Positions 23,790-33,430 of a stretch of 38,350 bases of DNA are shown piece by piece. The stretch is taken from contig LSSL01007728.1 of the NCBI GenBank assembly GCA_001953115.1, positions 1-38,350 on the forward strand. Direction: 5' to 3'. The position numbers and the translations under genes were made by a program. This DNA is from Smittium mucronatum (taxonomy: Eukaryota > Kickxellomycota > Harpellomycetes > Harpellales > Legeriomycetaceae). The notes under the pieces are model-generated. The model was not told where the DNA came from. It ran no database searches and was given only the letters and a program-made list of their open reading frames with translations. Numbering within the stretch: position 1 is the stretch's first letter; the number at the start of each line of letters is the position of its first letter.

Positions 23790-24330
23790 TGAAATACCTT
23801 GTCGTGGTTTAAGAGCTTAATAGTGTACTTTTCGAAGTACACTAGACCAGAATTTCACACAGCGTTGTACTATTCTTGGTTGGGAGTAGTGGAGACAGCG
23901 CATAGCGATTCGGAAGAGAGCGATTCCAGAGGTGGAGAATCTAGAAACAGGAAGAACGGATCGTTTAACACATCTAAGACATAGTCTATTACACAGGTCC
24001 AGCGTTTTACAGTCAGACGGATCTCAGATTCTATCAGCTATTTGTAGGAAATCCATTTCGATCAATCCTACGTTTGGGTAAGAGCCTAACTTTATTAATC
24101 CTGTTAGAAGTAGGCTCTGACTAGGAGCTCAGTAGCTTCAATGGACTGTTGTTCATTGAAAAAGAGCTTAATTCATGACTGCACGTAACCTCAGTCATCC
24201 AGCCTACTTGAAGCAATGCCAGGGGGGGTCTTTCGTTTGGTAGATTGCACCCTTTTTCCGGAGGCAGGCAGCCGGTAGTCCGGCAGAGGAGCTTATTGTA
24301 TTTGGGATAATATTCTTTTTTATACGCCTT
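23790..24330. other. GC-richer structured island of unknown nature
   Basis: About 540 bp with near-balanced base composition and abrupt AT-rich borders. It holds three inverted repeats: TAGTGTACTT-TTCG-AAGTACACTA (23821-23844, perfect), AGAGCCTA/TAGGCTCT (24081-24088 with 24111-24118) and TTCAATG/CATTGAA (24137-24143 with 24154-24160), plus a seven-G run at about 24222. Both strands have open stretches: the plus strand up to TAG at about 23981, without an ATG, ending SESRNRKNG-like; and a minus-strand ATG frame 24357-24121 of 78 residues, including CLPPEKGCNLPNERPPLALL. Neither is recognised. Its sharp borders and lack of decay suggest a young insertion, such as a solo LTR or SINE-like element. 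It begins near TGTCGTGG at 23800, as LTRs begin with TG, but no matching end or target duplication was found. Confidence 0.5.
23821..23844. repeat. Perfect 10-bp stem with TTCG loop
   Basis: All ten base pairs are intact and the four-base loop is TTCG, the DNA form of the very stable UUCG RNA tetraloop. Because TTCG followed by AA is itself self-complementary (TTCGAA), the site can also be read as a DNA palindrome. Confidence 0.85.
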
Positions 24331-25319
24331 TTTCTTTTTTTCATATTTTTTTAGCATAGTTTTTAATGACGTTATCTTACAATAAAATTCCGTAAACCAT
24401 AAAGAAAACTGAAATTAAGTCTAAACTTGGGGTTTAAATTGAGTGGGTAAAGCGTGGTTTGATTTAGCCAACAATTTTTTAATTTTTTTTTTCACAGATA
24501 AAATATGATATATATTTATCAATTCAGCGCACAGACTATTATAAATTAGTTTATTTGCATTTGATTAAATTTGGAATATAGGAATCAATTAAATAATGTT
24601 TGCTCGATTATAAATTTCAATAAAATATTAGTAATTAAATATTTGCAAGACTATTTGAAATTTCCAAAGGGTTTGATTTATATTCCAAGATATCCTGTAC
24701 GAGTTTTTGAATATAAGTTTTTCGGAACGTGTTTATTTCAATTTCGGATAGTCTCCAAAAAACGAAAGGTATTATTGGCCTATTTATATGGAGCTGAGTG
24801 GATGAGTGCTCTTTATCTAAATTAGCGATCATTAATTGGCTATATTATTGAATTTAGTTATGGAAAATAATAAATTATAGTAAAAAGTATCCTTAAATTT
24901 TTTTGGTAAATAAAATCTGGTGATTTTTGAGGACGAAAATCGCAATTATTCTTTTTGGTAATTGTGTTCATAAAATTAATCAAATCTTTAATCTTATATC
25001 CGATTGTGGATGTTTTAAATGATAATATTACGTTTTCTTTTTTGGGACCATATAATTTTGAGATTCCATTCGTTATTAATATAATAATTCATCGAATAAA
25101 CCCATCGCACCAATGTAAAGGCAGAAGTTTGGAAAAAGTTGTTTATTTTTGGTAACCAAATGCCGGTTTTGTAAATTCAACTATAAAGAAAAAATTTCAA
25201 TGATCTAGTAAATCATTTGCTCCCAAACCCACATTAGTCCTTCCAGATGATAAGCTGTAAAATTCGACTTAATTAATAAAAGAAATAAATCAAAAACTGG
25301 CAAATACTTCCGATTGTGG
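24331..25319. other. Intergenic DNA upstream of the carrier gene
   Basis: Moderately AT-rich. The open stretch 24571-24825 has no ATG until its last eight codons and is not a credible gene. The stretch 24955-25155 is similar and lacks an ATG at its head. No RNA gene was recognised. Confidence 0.45.
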
Positions 25320-25695
25320 GTAGACTATTGGCAATTATTTCAAAATCATAGACACAAAAGGTATATTTGTGGCGAATCAGAACTATAAACAAATCTTAGC
25401 CTCAAGCTAAAAAAAAATGCTACTTTACTGAATTTTTTTGAGATAGTTCGATTCTTGTCAGATAGATACTGGAACGTTTAAAGAGTCGTGAAAAGCACCT
25501 CAATGCATCACTAATCCTTTCATTCATCATTTTTTCCATTCATTAATGTAAGTTAAAGTCTACTTATTGTTTTTAATGGTTTGGGTACACTTATCATAAG
25601 TTGCACAAATCGATTTCGCACAATGTTTGAAATATATATTTCATTTTAGTTCTGCTCTTCTTGAACTTTGTAGATACATATTTTGTAACTTCAAA
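25320..25695 (+). promoter_or_regulatory. Probable promoter and leader region of the carrier gene
   Basis: This stretch is less AT-rich than the desert. It holds a reverse CCAAT box (ATTGG, 25327-25331) about 365 bp before the ATG, an AT-rich TATA-like patch around 25630-25640, and the CT-rich tract just upstream of the start. CCAAT boxes are common in fungal promoters, but such short motifs arise easily by chance in this composition. The decamer CCGATTGTGG occurs at about 25309, and nine of its bases recur at about 25001. Confidence 0.35.
25548..25649 (+). other. Possible 5'UTR intron of the carrier gene
   Basis: A strong GTAAGT donor at 25548-25553 is followed 96 bases later by a pyrimidine-rich acceptor TTTTAG ending at 25649. 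The next bases (about 25650-25672) are CT-rich, unlike the surrounding DNA, and lead into the start codon at 25696. Removing this 102-bp stretch would also separate the ATG at 25546-25548, which overlaps the donor, from the coding ATG. This is inference from splice-site sequence only; it may instead be plain upstream DNA. Confidence 0.4.
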
Positions 25696-26705
25696 ATGGC
25701 TGAAGGTCGCAAAGAAAAGAAGATCCATACTCCGTTTTATTTTGGAGGTAAGAATGATATTTTGTATATTTACACATTTAATAAAACAGTACCGAACTTG
25801 ATCCTAGATTACCATAAAATGTTCTATTTTTTCTCAACTATTTATTTTTTGTAATCCAAATTGATTTTGATTTTTCAGGCGCCGCTTCATGTCTGGCTGT
25901 TCTATTCACACATCCTATGGATTTGCTTAAGGTGCGTTTGCAGACAGCAAAAGGCCATGGCGAAGGTTTCGTCCACGTTATTTCTTCAATAGTCAAAAAT
26001 CAAGGAATTAACGGATTCTACAAAGGTTTGAGTGCATCCCTGTTACGCCAAGCCACATATTCGACAGTAAGGTTTGGGGTATATGAAGAGAGTCTCAAAG
26101 TCTTAAAAAGACCCGATGGTACAGTATCAAACTTTGCCTCAATTTTCTCTGGGATGCTTGGTGGTGCTATTGGTGGGGTTTTCGGTAATCCTGCTGACGT
26201 TGCTAATGTTCGAATGCAAAATGACGGAAGTTTACCACTTAATCAACAGAGGAAATACAAAGGTGTATTAGATGCTTTATTCCGCATGGTTCGCGAAGAA
26301 GGTCCTCGCTCGTTGTTAGTAGGTGTTACCCCAAATATCACTCGTGGGATTTTGGTAACTGGTTCCCAAGTTGGAACTTACGATATTTTCAAGAAAATTC
26401 TTGTCAAACAAGGAATGGATCCAGCAAATATTTCTACCCATTTCAGTTGCAGTGTGCTAGCAGCACTTGTTGCAACCACTGTCTGTAATCCAGTTGATGT
26501 TGCTAAAACTAGAATCATGAACTCTAGTACTAAGCTATATTCTAGCCTCGGTGATGCATTACTCACAATTTCTAGAACAGAGGGCCCAATGGCTTTGTTT
26601 AAAGGCTGGACCCCATCATTCTTGAGACTGGGTCCTCAAACTGTTTTAGTTTTTGTTTTCCTTGAACAATTCAAATCGGTCTACTTGAAATATCACAACG
26701 GATAA
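25696..26705 (+). CDS. DIC1: Mitochondrial dicarboxylate carrier (DIC1-type), two exons
   Basis: Exons 25696-25747 and 25879-26705 join to a 292-residue protein, the usual length of a mitochondrial carrier (SLC25 family). Family knowledge: such carriers form six membrane helices in the inner mitochondrial membrane, and DIC proteins exchange malate or succinate for phosphate or another dicarboxylate. Seen: three carrier repeats with signatures P30-x-D32-xx-K35-x-R37, P122-x-D124-xx-N127-x-R129 and P222-x-D224-xx-K227-x-R229, each followed by a loop motif ending in Gly (G67, G166, G260). The Asn at 127, in NPADVANVRMQND, matches the atypical second signature of yeast Dic1, as do THPMDLLKVRLQ, LRQATYSTVRFG, SQVGTYDIFK and RLGP near the end. 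The start ATG has A at -3 and fits the family N-terminus (no presequence). The gene is clearly richer in G+C than its surroundings and has no internal stop, so it is under selection. The nearest alternative is another SLC25 member such as an oxaloacetate or oxoglutarate carrier; I consider DIC much more likely. Confidence 0.93.
25748..25878 (+). other. Intron 1 of the dicarboxylate carrier gene
   Basis: A 131-bp phase-1 intron. The donor is GTAAGA directly after TTTGGAG and the acceptor is TTTTTCAG before GCGCCGCT. Splicing rebuilds the conserved YFGGAAS segment that leads into the first carrier signature, which cannot be reached without it. The intron is much more AT-rich than the exons. I see no perfect branch-point consensus near the acceptor. 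Confidence 0.93.
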
Positions 26706-26793
26706 TCCCATTTCATCTCATTATCTCTAAATCACTTGTTTTAGATTTCTTGTAATTTTCATTATTATCATCATTTATTCTTTCCCTTTTTTC

Positions 26794-26799
26794 AATAAA
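26794..26799 (+). terminator. AATAAA polyadenylation signal of the carrier gene
   Basis: AATAAA lies about 90 bases after the TAA stop, inside a T/C-rich 3' region (26706-26830) and just before the sequence returns to desert composition. Position and context fit a fungal 3' end, though AATAAA is frequent in DNA this AT-rich. Confidence 0.5.
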
Positions 26800-26906
26800 T
26801 TTGCTCTAGTTTCAAAACACTGTTTTCGTTATATCATTATACAAATCAATTATATTTTCTGTATAACACTTCAAATCATATAGCATCAGAATCAGATACT
26901 CTCCCA

Positions 26907-27170
26907 AATGGATGGCAGATTCTTTTCAAAACCAAACTTTTTATCAATATGCAAACTATTGGATGTAATAAATTTTAATAATATCCAAGCCAATTAATGC
27001 ATAAAAATACTCTAGCTCTAATAAATTTCCCACAATTTGCAAATAGAAAATTTCTTTTTTACTCATAATTACATATTGCCAAATAATTTTATAGCTTATC
27101 TTAATCCAATATTTCCAATATGAAAAGATAGAAAATTTTCAATTGGCGCATTTTCACTCAGTATAAGGGC
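26907..27170 (+). repeat. Worn dispersed repeat, unit 1
   Basis: Begins ATGGCAGATTCT and continues with CAAAACCAAACTTTTT, AATATGCAAACTATTGG and TAGCTCTAATAAATTT. The same order of landmarks recurs from 35742. It lies directly downstream of the carrier gene's 3' end. Unit borders are uncertain. Confidence 0.45.
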
Positions 27171-27319
27171 CAGTTGCATACTAATAATTCACATAATGGG
27201 CATTTCGTATACTTTTTTAACAATAAATGAAAAGGATTAAGGTTTAAATTTTTTGATGCGACATTTTAAAAAATACTCAAATTTCATTTGTCAGTATAAA
27301 ATTAATCATGTAAAATGAT

Positions 27320-27460
27320 AGGCAGAAAAAGTAAACGAATTGGTAGTACGCAAATAGTCGTGGCACCTTATCGCTCCTGCATAAAATCCATTATATGGAA
27401 ACTTGAATACATTTATTTTATAAAAATCAGCAAAATTACTTAATAATCATCTAAAGCGAC
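27320..27460 (+). repeat. Worn dispersed repeat, unit 2
   Basis: AGGCAGAAAAAGTAAACG, AGTACGCAAATAGTCG and GCATAAAATCCATTATA align with 31205-31290 (AGCAGACAAAATGGGAG, AGTATGCGAAAAGTC, AATAAAATCCATCAACTA). The differences are mostly C/T and G/A. It also shares the GCAAA-TA-GG pattern with unit 1. Confidence 0.4.
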
Positions 27461-30400
27461 TAAAAGTCGATCAAATCAAGCAAGAATATATAACACTCTC
27501 TGATATATTATTCTTTTTATTTATTAACACTAATATTTGTCCTTTTGAATTTACCATGAATAAATTTACATTCTGCTAGCAAAATTCTTTTCATAAATAA
27601 AATATATATTGATTATATTTTTATCATAACTAAAATCTTACCCGAAAAAACCTTAAATCCTTTAGAAAAATCTAAAATCTGACGTACTTAGCTAAAATCT
27701 TTATTCTCTGAAATTTTTTCTACTAAAATCTGCATTTATCAATAAAAATAGCTCATTTCTTTTTATCGGGAGAGTTTTCAAAATTAATATTGATTAGTTC
27801 TTGGTATTAGGTTATTGGAAAAATAACAGCTTAAATATCGATAATTTAGTATTCTCTTTGATCAATAAACAAAAATAACTAATCTTTAACTTTTTCATTT
27901 TTTCATTTTAAAAATGGAAACTAATAATTTTTCCACGTTTTTATTCAAAATGCTCATATAAATCTGCATTTTTCCATAGATTAAAAAAATAACAAATCAA
28001 CATTTTTTTTTATTGATAAATATGTGGGATACTCATTTATTGGTTGGAAAAAAAGTATCATTTTTTAGTTTCGTTAAAAAAAGGCCCTGAAATCAGTCAA
28101 AAAAAAAATTAGTTACTATTTAGATGGTTTGTTTTATATGAAAATATAACTTACATTTCAGAAATTTTATCACTATTTTACGATAAAATTCTATTGCATA
28201 TAAAAAGTGACCAAGTTCTTTATGTTCCTTGTTCTGTTTAAATATAAATTTCGCTCTGTGTTATTTTACTTTTTAAATTTTTTATTTATAAAAGCGAAAA
28301 AATATCCATTAGTTTAGGAATATATAGAAGATATCCCGAAAAGTATATATATTAAAATTTAATAAAAAGAAATGAAGAACCAATAAATAAAGCGAATTCA
28401 TTTTGATTTTATATCACTGTAATAATAATAATAAAACTACTCAAAGATTTCAATTTAAATAATAAAATTACGAAAGCTTAACTGAAGTTTTTTAATAATG
28501 GTTCACACTCTAAAAATAGTAATAAGGTGATCTCAAGTCCCTTATATAACTTGGAAAAAAACATTGAAAATGTATTTCAGAGGGACTTTCTAAGACATTC
28601 ATAATTTACAGAAATTATTTTTACAGGGAATACATTTTTCATTTCAAGATTTAAATAACTTAAAATATAATTCATCGAAGGAAAAAAATAAATTAAAAAC
28701 CAAGGTTAAAATCTAGATATAAAAAGGCTAAAAAATTAATGTTATATCATCAAAGGATAATCAATTTTATATCAGTAATGAAAACAGTGATGAATTCAAG
28801 CTAAAATGTCTTCGAAAAAATCTATTGAAATATCTAAAAAAAATTCGCATTGATGGGACTTAAAAATTAATATTCTATGTAAATTCAGGGATATTTTTTG
28901 GATATTCTTTATTGAATAAAAAACTCTTTCCTCTAATGAAATTTTTGGTCGAGAGCTATACCGAGAGAGTCAATATGGTGTTTTCAATAAACCAAATCAA
29001 AATTTTAACATATCAGGTTTAAATTTAGATCAAGAAACTATAGTAGCATATAATATGACTTCAATCACCAGAAAAATTGAAAAAAAATTCCCTGAATCAT
29101 AAATATTAATTTTTTTTTTCATACCTTCAAATATATTAGAATATTGAGTGCTAGATAGAAAATTTTGAAAAAAGAGCCTCTTGAATATTTTTATTTTTAC
29201 AAGGATTATGGAGCAGAGATATGGTTGAAATGGGAAAATTTCTATATATTTAAAATTTTGGGTACAATTGAGATGCGAAAATAAATTATAATTTCACATA
29301 AAATAATTTTTCGATAAAAAAAATTGGTATGAAGGCGAAATATTTTTGGGACCAGCACTTATAACTCTATAAAAATACAACGTTTTAAATTATAATATGA
29401 TTAATAATTTTTTTAAAAGCAAAATTTTTTAGGCTTTAAGGATCCAGTAATTGAACTAGTAGAAGAAATAAAATATTCTTTAAATCTACCAAAGCATATA
29501 TAAAATATTATAAATTTGGTAATGTTTATACTAAAGTAATTCAAATAAAATCTTTTGAATCTAAAAAGGATATGATTATTTAATTTCGAAAAACCTCCAC
29601 AGAGTAAAAAAAATGCTTATAAAGTTGGATCCTAGATATATATAAAAAATAAAACACTGTAAATAACCACCAAATAGTTTACTTCAATACAAAGAATAAA
29701 GATCTTATTGAAAAAGACTATTCCTTTAAAAAGTAGTGTTTTAAAGTATTTGTTATAAAAATAGACTTGAAAAAATGTAATTTGTTTTTAAATTAGATAC
29801 TGGAAATTTAAAAATAAGAGTTATAAAATGGATCATTGCGATAAGGGAACCTCAGAAACTTATTAATGTATATACACAAATTCTAATCATAAGAAATCAA
29901 AAAAATGCATATTTAATCTTAAGAAAGCGGAAAATTATTATTAATAAATTACTAATATTTATTTAATAAGGATAAATGAGTATATTATTGACAGTTTTAT
30001 GTATAGGTAGCCTAATATTGCGATATTAAATTATAGATATCGATTTCTCGTATTTTTTTCCCTTAAAATTAAATAGTTATAATTTTAAAAATTATAATGA
30101 TATAATATTAATTGTAATATTTTTTACTGATCCATAACCTTTATAAGTTCGCGTTTAGTTATAAAAATTTTACCATCTTTTTTTTCAGTTTAATAATTTA
30201 TAGAAATTTAGTTTAAAATAAAAACATATAACTAAAAATCAATAGCTGAATATAGCTCAAAATTTATTTAAAGATAAACTGTTTGCATCTAGTTGTAACT
30301 TAACTTTGTTATACTTAGTTTTATTAGTGTTAGGGTATTGGTTTCCGAGAAAAGATGATTTTATATCAATTATTAGTATCAGAGCATATTTATAACAAAA

Positions 30401-31204
30401 AATCATTTATTCGAACTAAAAAATACAGGATTATGTCAATTTGAAATCACTAATAGGTAAAATATGGGAAATTTCATAAATTAAACAATTTCGATATCTG
30501 GAAAAAAATTCTCAAACCCCAAATGTATACATATGAAATATTTTCAATTAATATTATATATAATAAAATGATATTTTAAGACTTTCTCTTGTTTTTTAAT
30601 TCTAATAATATTAGGAAAGGACCTTTTTAAATTTCCTGTAAATTCCCTATCCAAAAACATCAGTGCATAGTTAAATATACAATAAAGCCATATAATATGT
30701 TTCACTATTTGTTAAATACCTTGTTGAATAAATTAAAATATTTAATCAAAGCATAATACTACTCTTGATAAATTAATATTCGAAGTTTTTTCAATATTAA
30801 GTATAAAATCTACCCTGAATCATAGAGGGGAAAAAGATACATTTTCAAAAATTAGTAGTAAAAATAAAAATAAAAATAAAAATAAAAATTTAATCATATC
30901 TCGGAAAAAATAAATTCACCTTTTTTCTAATGAAAATTATTCCTTATTTAATAAAAAATAAATATATCATATTAAAGAGTAATAAAAAATTTTCGGAAAA
31001 AATTGCCCAATTAATATTAGTAAAATTTTTTTAGAAAATTAATATGTTTTAAGAAATGTTATAAACCAAATTATTAATCTGATGGTAACACTTTGTAGAG
31101 TGGAATTTCAATTATTTCTGTTATAATCAATCCTCTTTCTTATAAAAAACAACTAATTTCCATTTTTCAGCATCATAGTAAAATTTAAAATATTTGGAAA
31201 AAAA
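27461..31204. other. AT desert, no gene seen
   Basis: No sustained frame, RNA gene or further long repeat was recognised, apart from the simple repeat at 30859-30889. Confidence 0.5.
30859..30889. repeat. Simple repeat of AAAAAT, five units
   Basis: Five near-exact AAAAAT units. Confidence 0.9.
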
Positions 31205-31500
31205 AGCAGACAAAATGGGAGTATGCGAAAAGTCATTTCACTCTTCTTACTATTAAAATTTTTTCTAAAATAAAATCCATCAACTATTGAGCTAATAAAA
31301 ATGTAATTACATACTTGTTCTCATAAAATTTCCAATTTTTGCCAAAAATACATGTAGTTTCAAACTCTTTTCCAGGTTAAATAATAAATCTCACATTATT
31401 TTTTAATTATATTTTATTTTTAAGAAGTTAGAAAAGCTCCAATTTAATGGTGCATGCTTTCAAAGAGAATCCCCCATAAAATCCATATAATTTATAGTAG
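31205..31500 (+). repeat. Worn dispersed repeat, unit 3
   Basis: Its first part aligns with 27320-27400. Its later part, GGTGCATGCTTTCAAAGAGA followed by ATCCCCCATA, aligns with GTGTCCACTCTCAAAGAAAA then ATCTTCCATA near 35980. It thus ties units 2 and 4 together. Confidence 0.4.
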
Positions 31501-32871
31501 AATGGAGATAAATGATAAATAAAAACCCAGTGAAGTAAAATATAGCTTTAATCCATTATCACAGAAACTAAAAACTTTTTTATTAAAATGTACAGCCATT
31601 TCTGTATTATTAAATATTTCACATATCTTAATTAATTAATTTTAATTTTTTATTTTAGTTAAATATTAAGATGTTTTTTGAATCTTTAAGGATGTTTTTT
31701 ATCACATTAATCCAGAAAAAATATGATAATTTTACCCTAATTTGGTAAACCTATATATTTATGACAAATTTTTTCATTTTAGAAATCCTTATTAAGAAAT
31801 TTCGGAATAAAAATATTCTGAATTTTTATTTGTTCAATATTTAATTCTGTATAAAACTATTTAGATTCAATATTATAAACAGGCCAATTCAATTTGTCTG
31901 AATTCCACCATTTTATTCAAATTTAATCTAAATTAAAATTTATCCTATAAATGAATAGCTTTTTTAATTAGATTTTAACCAATTTATATCAAATTTACAC
32001 AGAAATTTGGATGGAAAATAGTACTTAAAAATTAAAATCAAAATAATCTGTGAATTAAATCGAGAATCAAATTTTTTCTAAAACTATGCATAAATTTTGT
32101 CGGCTGATAGAAAAAAATTAATTATATTTTAAAATTTTGATATGTAATTTTATTTTTATGAACGAAGTATATTATTTTTTTATTTTTGATAAAAAAAATT
32201 TTCAATTATTTTTAGAAAAAAATAAATTTTATGCATTATGCAAATGTTTATGTTTAAAATTTAAAATTTAAAATTCTACTGATGAATTTGGGCAAATAAA
32301 ATAAATCGTTAAAACTCGGTAAATATTTCTGAATAGATCCTATATTATGAAATTTGGAAAATTATATTTAAAAAACCATTAAGAAAAACAATCTTCGTTT
32401 TAATATGCTAAAATAAATTTACGTGTTATTGATGTCTTCAATTAAAATATTTTAACTTTAATATGAATATTCAAAATAAGCTACAAAAATGAAAAAAGTG
32501 ACTTAATTCTGTGATTGAAATTTAAAAAAGTGTTTTTTTTTAATTACTGACCTATCTTAAAATCGAATTAAGTCCTATACAACAAAAAAAAGTTTATAAA
32601 AACATTTTCTAAATATAATTCTGAAAAAAACATATTAAGTAGTAAATAGCTGAAGAAAAATAAAATATTAAATATTAAATAGTTTTTATTAAGATCTTTG
32701 GAAGCGTTTTATAGATTATACTTATAATTTTAATGAATTATTTAACTGAAATGATACTAAAATAATAACATTTATTTAAATAGATAGTTCTGGCTCAGAT
32801 ATTATGGCTTCTGTAACAATATATGTTATGAAGATCGATTTAATAAAGATAAATAAAAATTTAAATGAAGC
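31501..32871. other. AT desert, no gene seen
   Basis: Dense stops in all frames; nothing recognisable. Confidence 0.5.
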
Positions 32872-32876
32872 AATTT

Positions 32877-33425
32877 GTAAGGATCAGGTTTAATGGGATA
32901 ATTTTAATAATAATAGGTAAAAATATATACTAGTTAAAAATATAAAAGATAGGGAAGGAGACAAGTTGAAAAGCTTAGTCATTTTGTAATGGCTAAGCCT
33001 CCTTATTTATACCACTTTCTATTTTATAAAATTCGATTATGCTTATGGGTGTCAGAAACGAAAGCTAAGTATTATTATAAGATTTTACTATGGTTTTATT
33101 ATAAAATGAACTGTAAGAAACTAGGCTATAAAACTATAAATATTATTCTATTTATATAAAATTATTATTCATTAAGCTTTTAATGAAAATAATAATTTAT
33201 ATAAATTTCTTAAAATATAATTAATAGATTTTTTATTCTAATTTATTAATATAATTTTAAATATAATTAGTTTAGTAAAAATATATTGATAGTCATTTAT
33301 GAGTTTTTTTATAAATATCTATCAGTTTATTTAACTAAACCAATTAATGTCATTGATGGATCATGAAAATGGGAGGCTTTCTTAATTGGATTAAATATTC
33401 AATGTGTGTACTGAATCTATTGGTT
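32877..33425 (+). repeat. 225-bp dispersed repeat, copy B, split by an insertion
   Basis: Parts 32877-33049 (173 bp) and 33374-33425 (52 bp) match 5011-5183 and 5184-5235 of copy A with equal lengths. The repeat is flanked by AATTT on both sides (32872-32876 and 33426-33430), possibly its own 5-bp target duplication, although AT-rich 5-mers match easily by chance. This copy keeps an 11-bp stem, GCTTAGTCATT/AATGGCTAAGC (32973-32983 with 32988-32998, one G-T pair), which is worn in copy A. Confidence 0.8.
33050..33368. mobile_element. 319-bp nested insertion with 5-bp target duplication
   Basis: The insertion interrupts copy B exactly, and ATGGG stands on both sides (33045-33049 and 33369-33373) where copy A has a single ATGGG (5179-5183). 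That empty site makes the insertion unambiguous. It starts TGTCAGAAACG and ends GGATCATGAAA, is very AT-rich and has no coding frame. A near-perfect palindrome sits inside (about 33151-33207, centre TTCATTAA-GCTT-TTAATGAA at 33168-33187), with a second inverted repeat at about 33269-33342 (GTTTAGT/ACTAAAC, TGATAG/CTATCA). A 5-bp duplication and an initial TG suit a solo LTR whose CA end has decayed; the palindromes suit a MITE or foldback element. Either is possible. Confidence 0.75.
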
Positions 33426-33430
33426 AATTT

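Noticed and set aside
23805..23815. A-box-like TGGTTTAAGAG in the GC-richer island
   Set aside because: No matching B-box within the usual 30-60 bp; a pol III promoter is not supported.
24571..24825. 84-codon plus-strand open stretch
   Set aside because: It begins at TTG and contains no ATG until eight codons from the end; its length is not exceptional when all six frames of 38 kb are considered. No domain recognised.
26378..26566. Minus-strand open stretch within the carrier gene
   Set aside because: It is an antisense shadow of the carrier's second exon.
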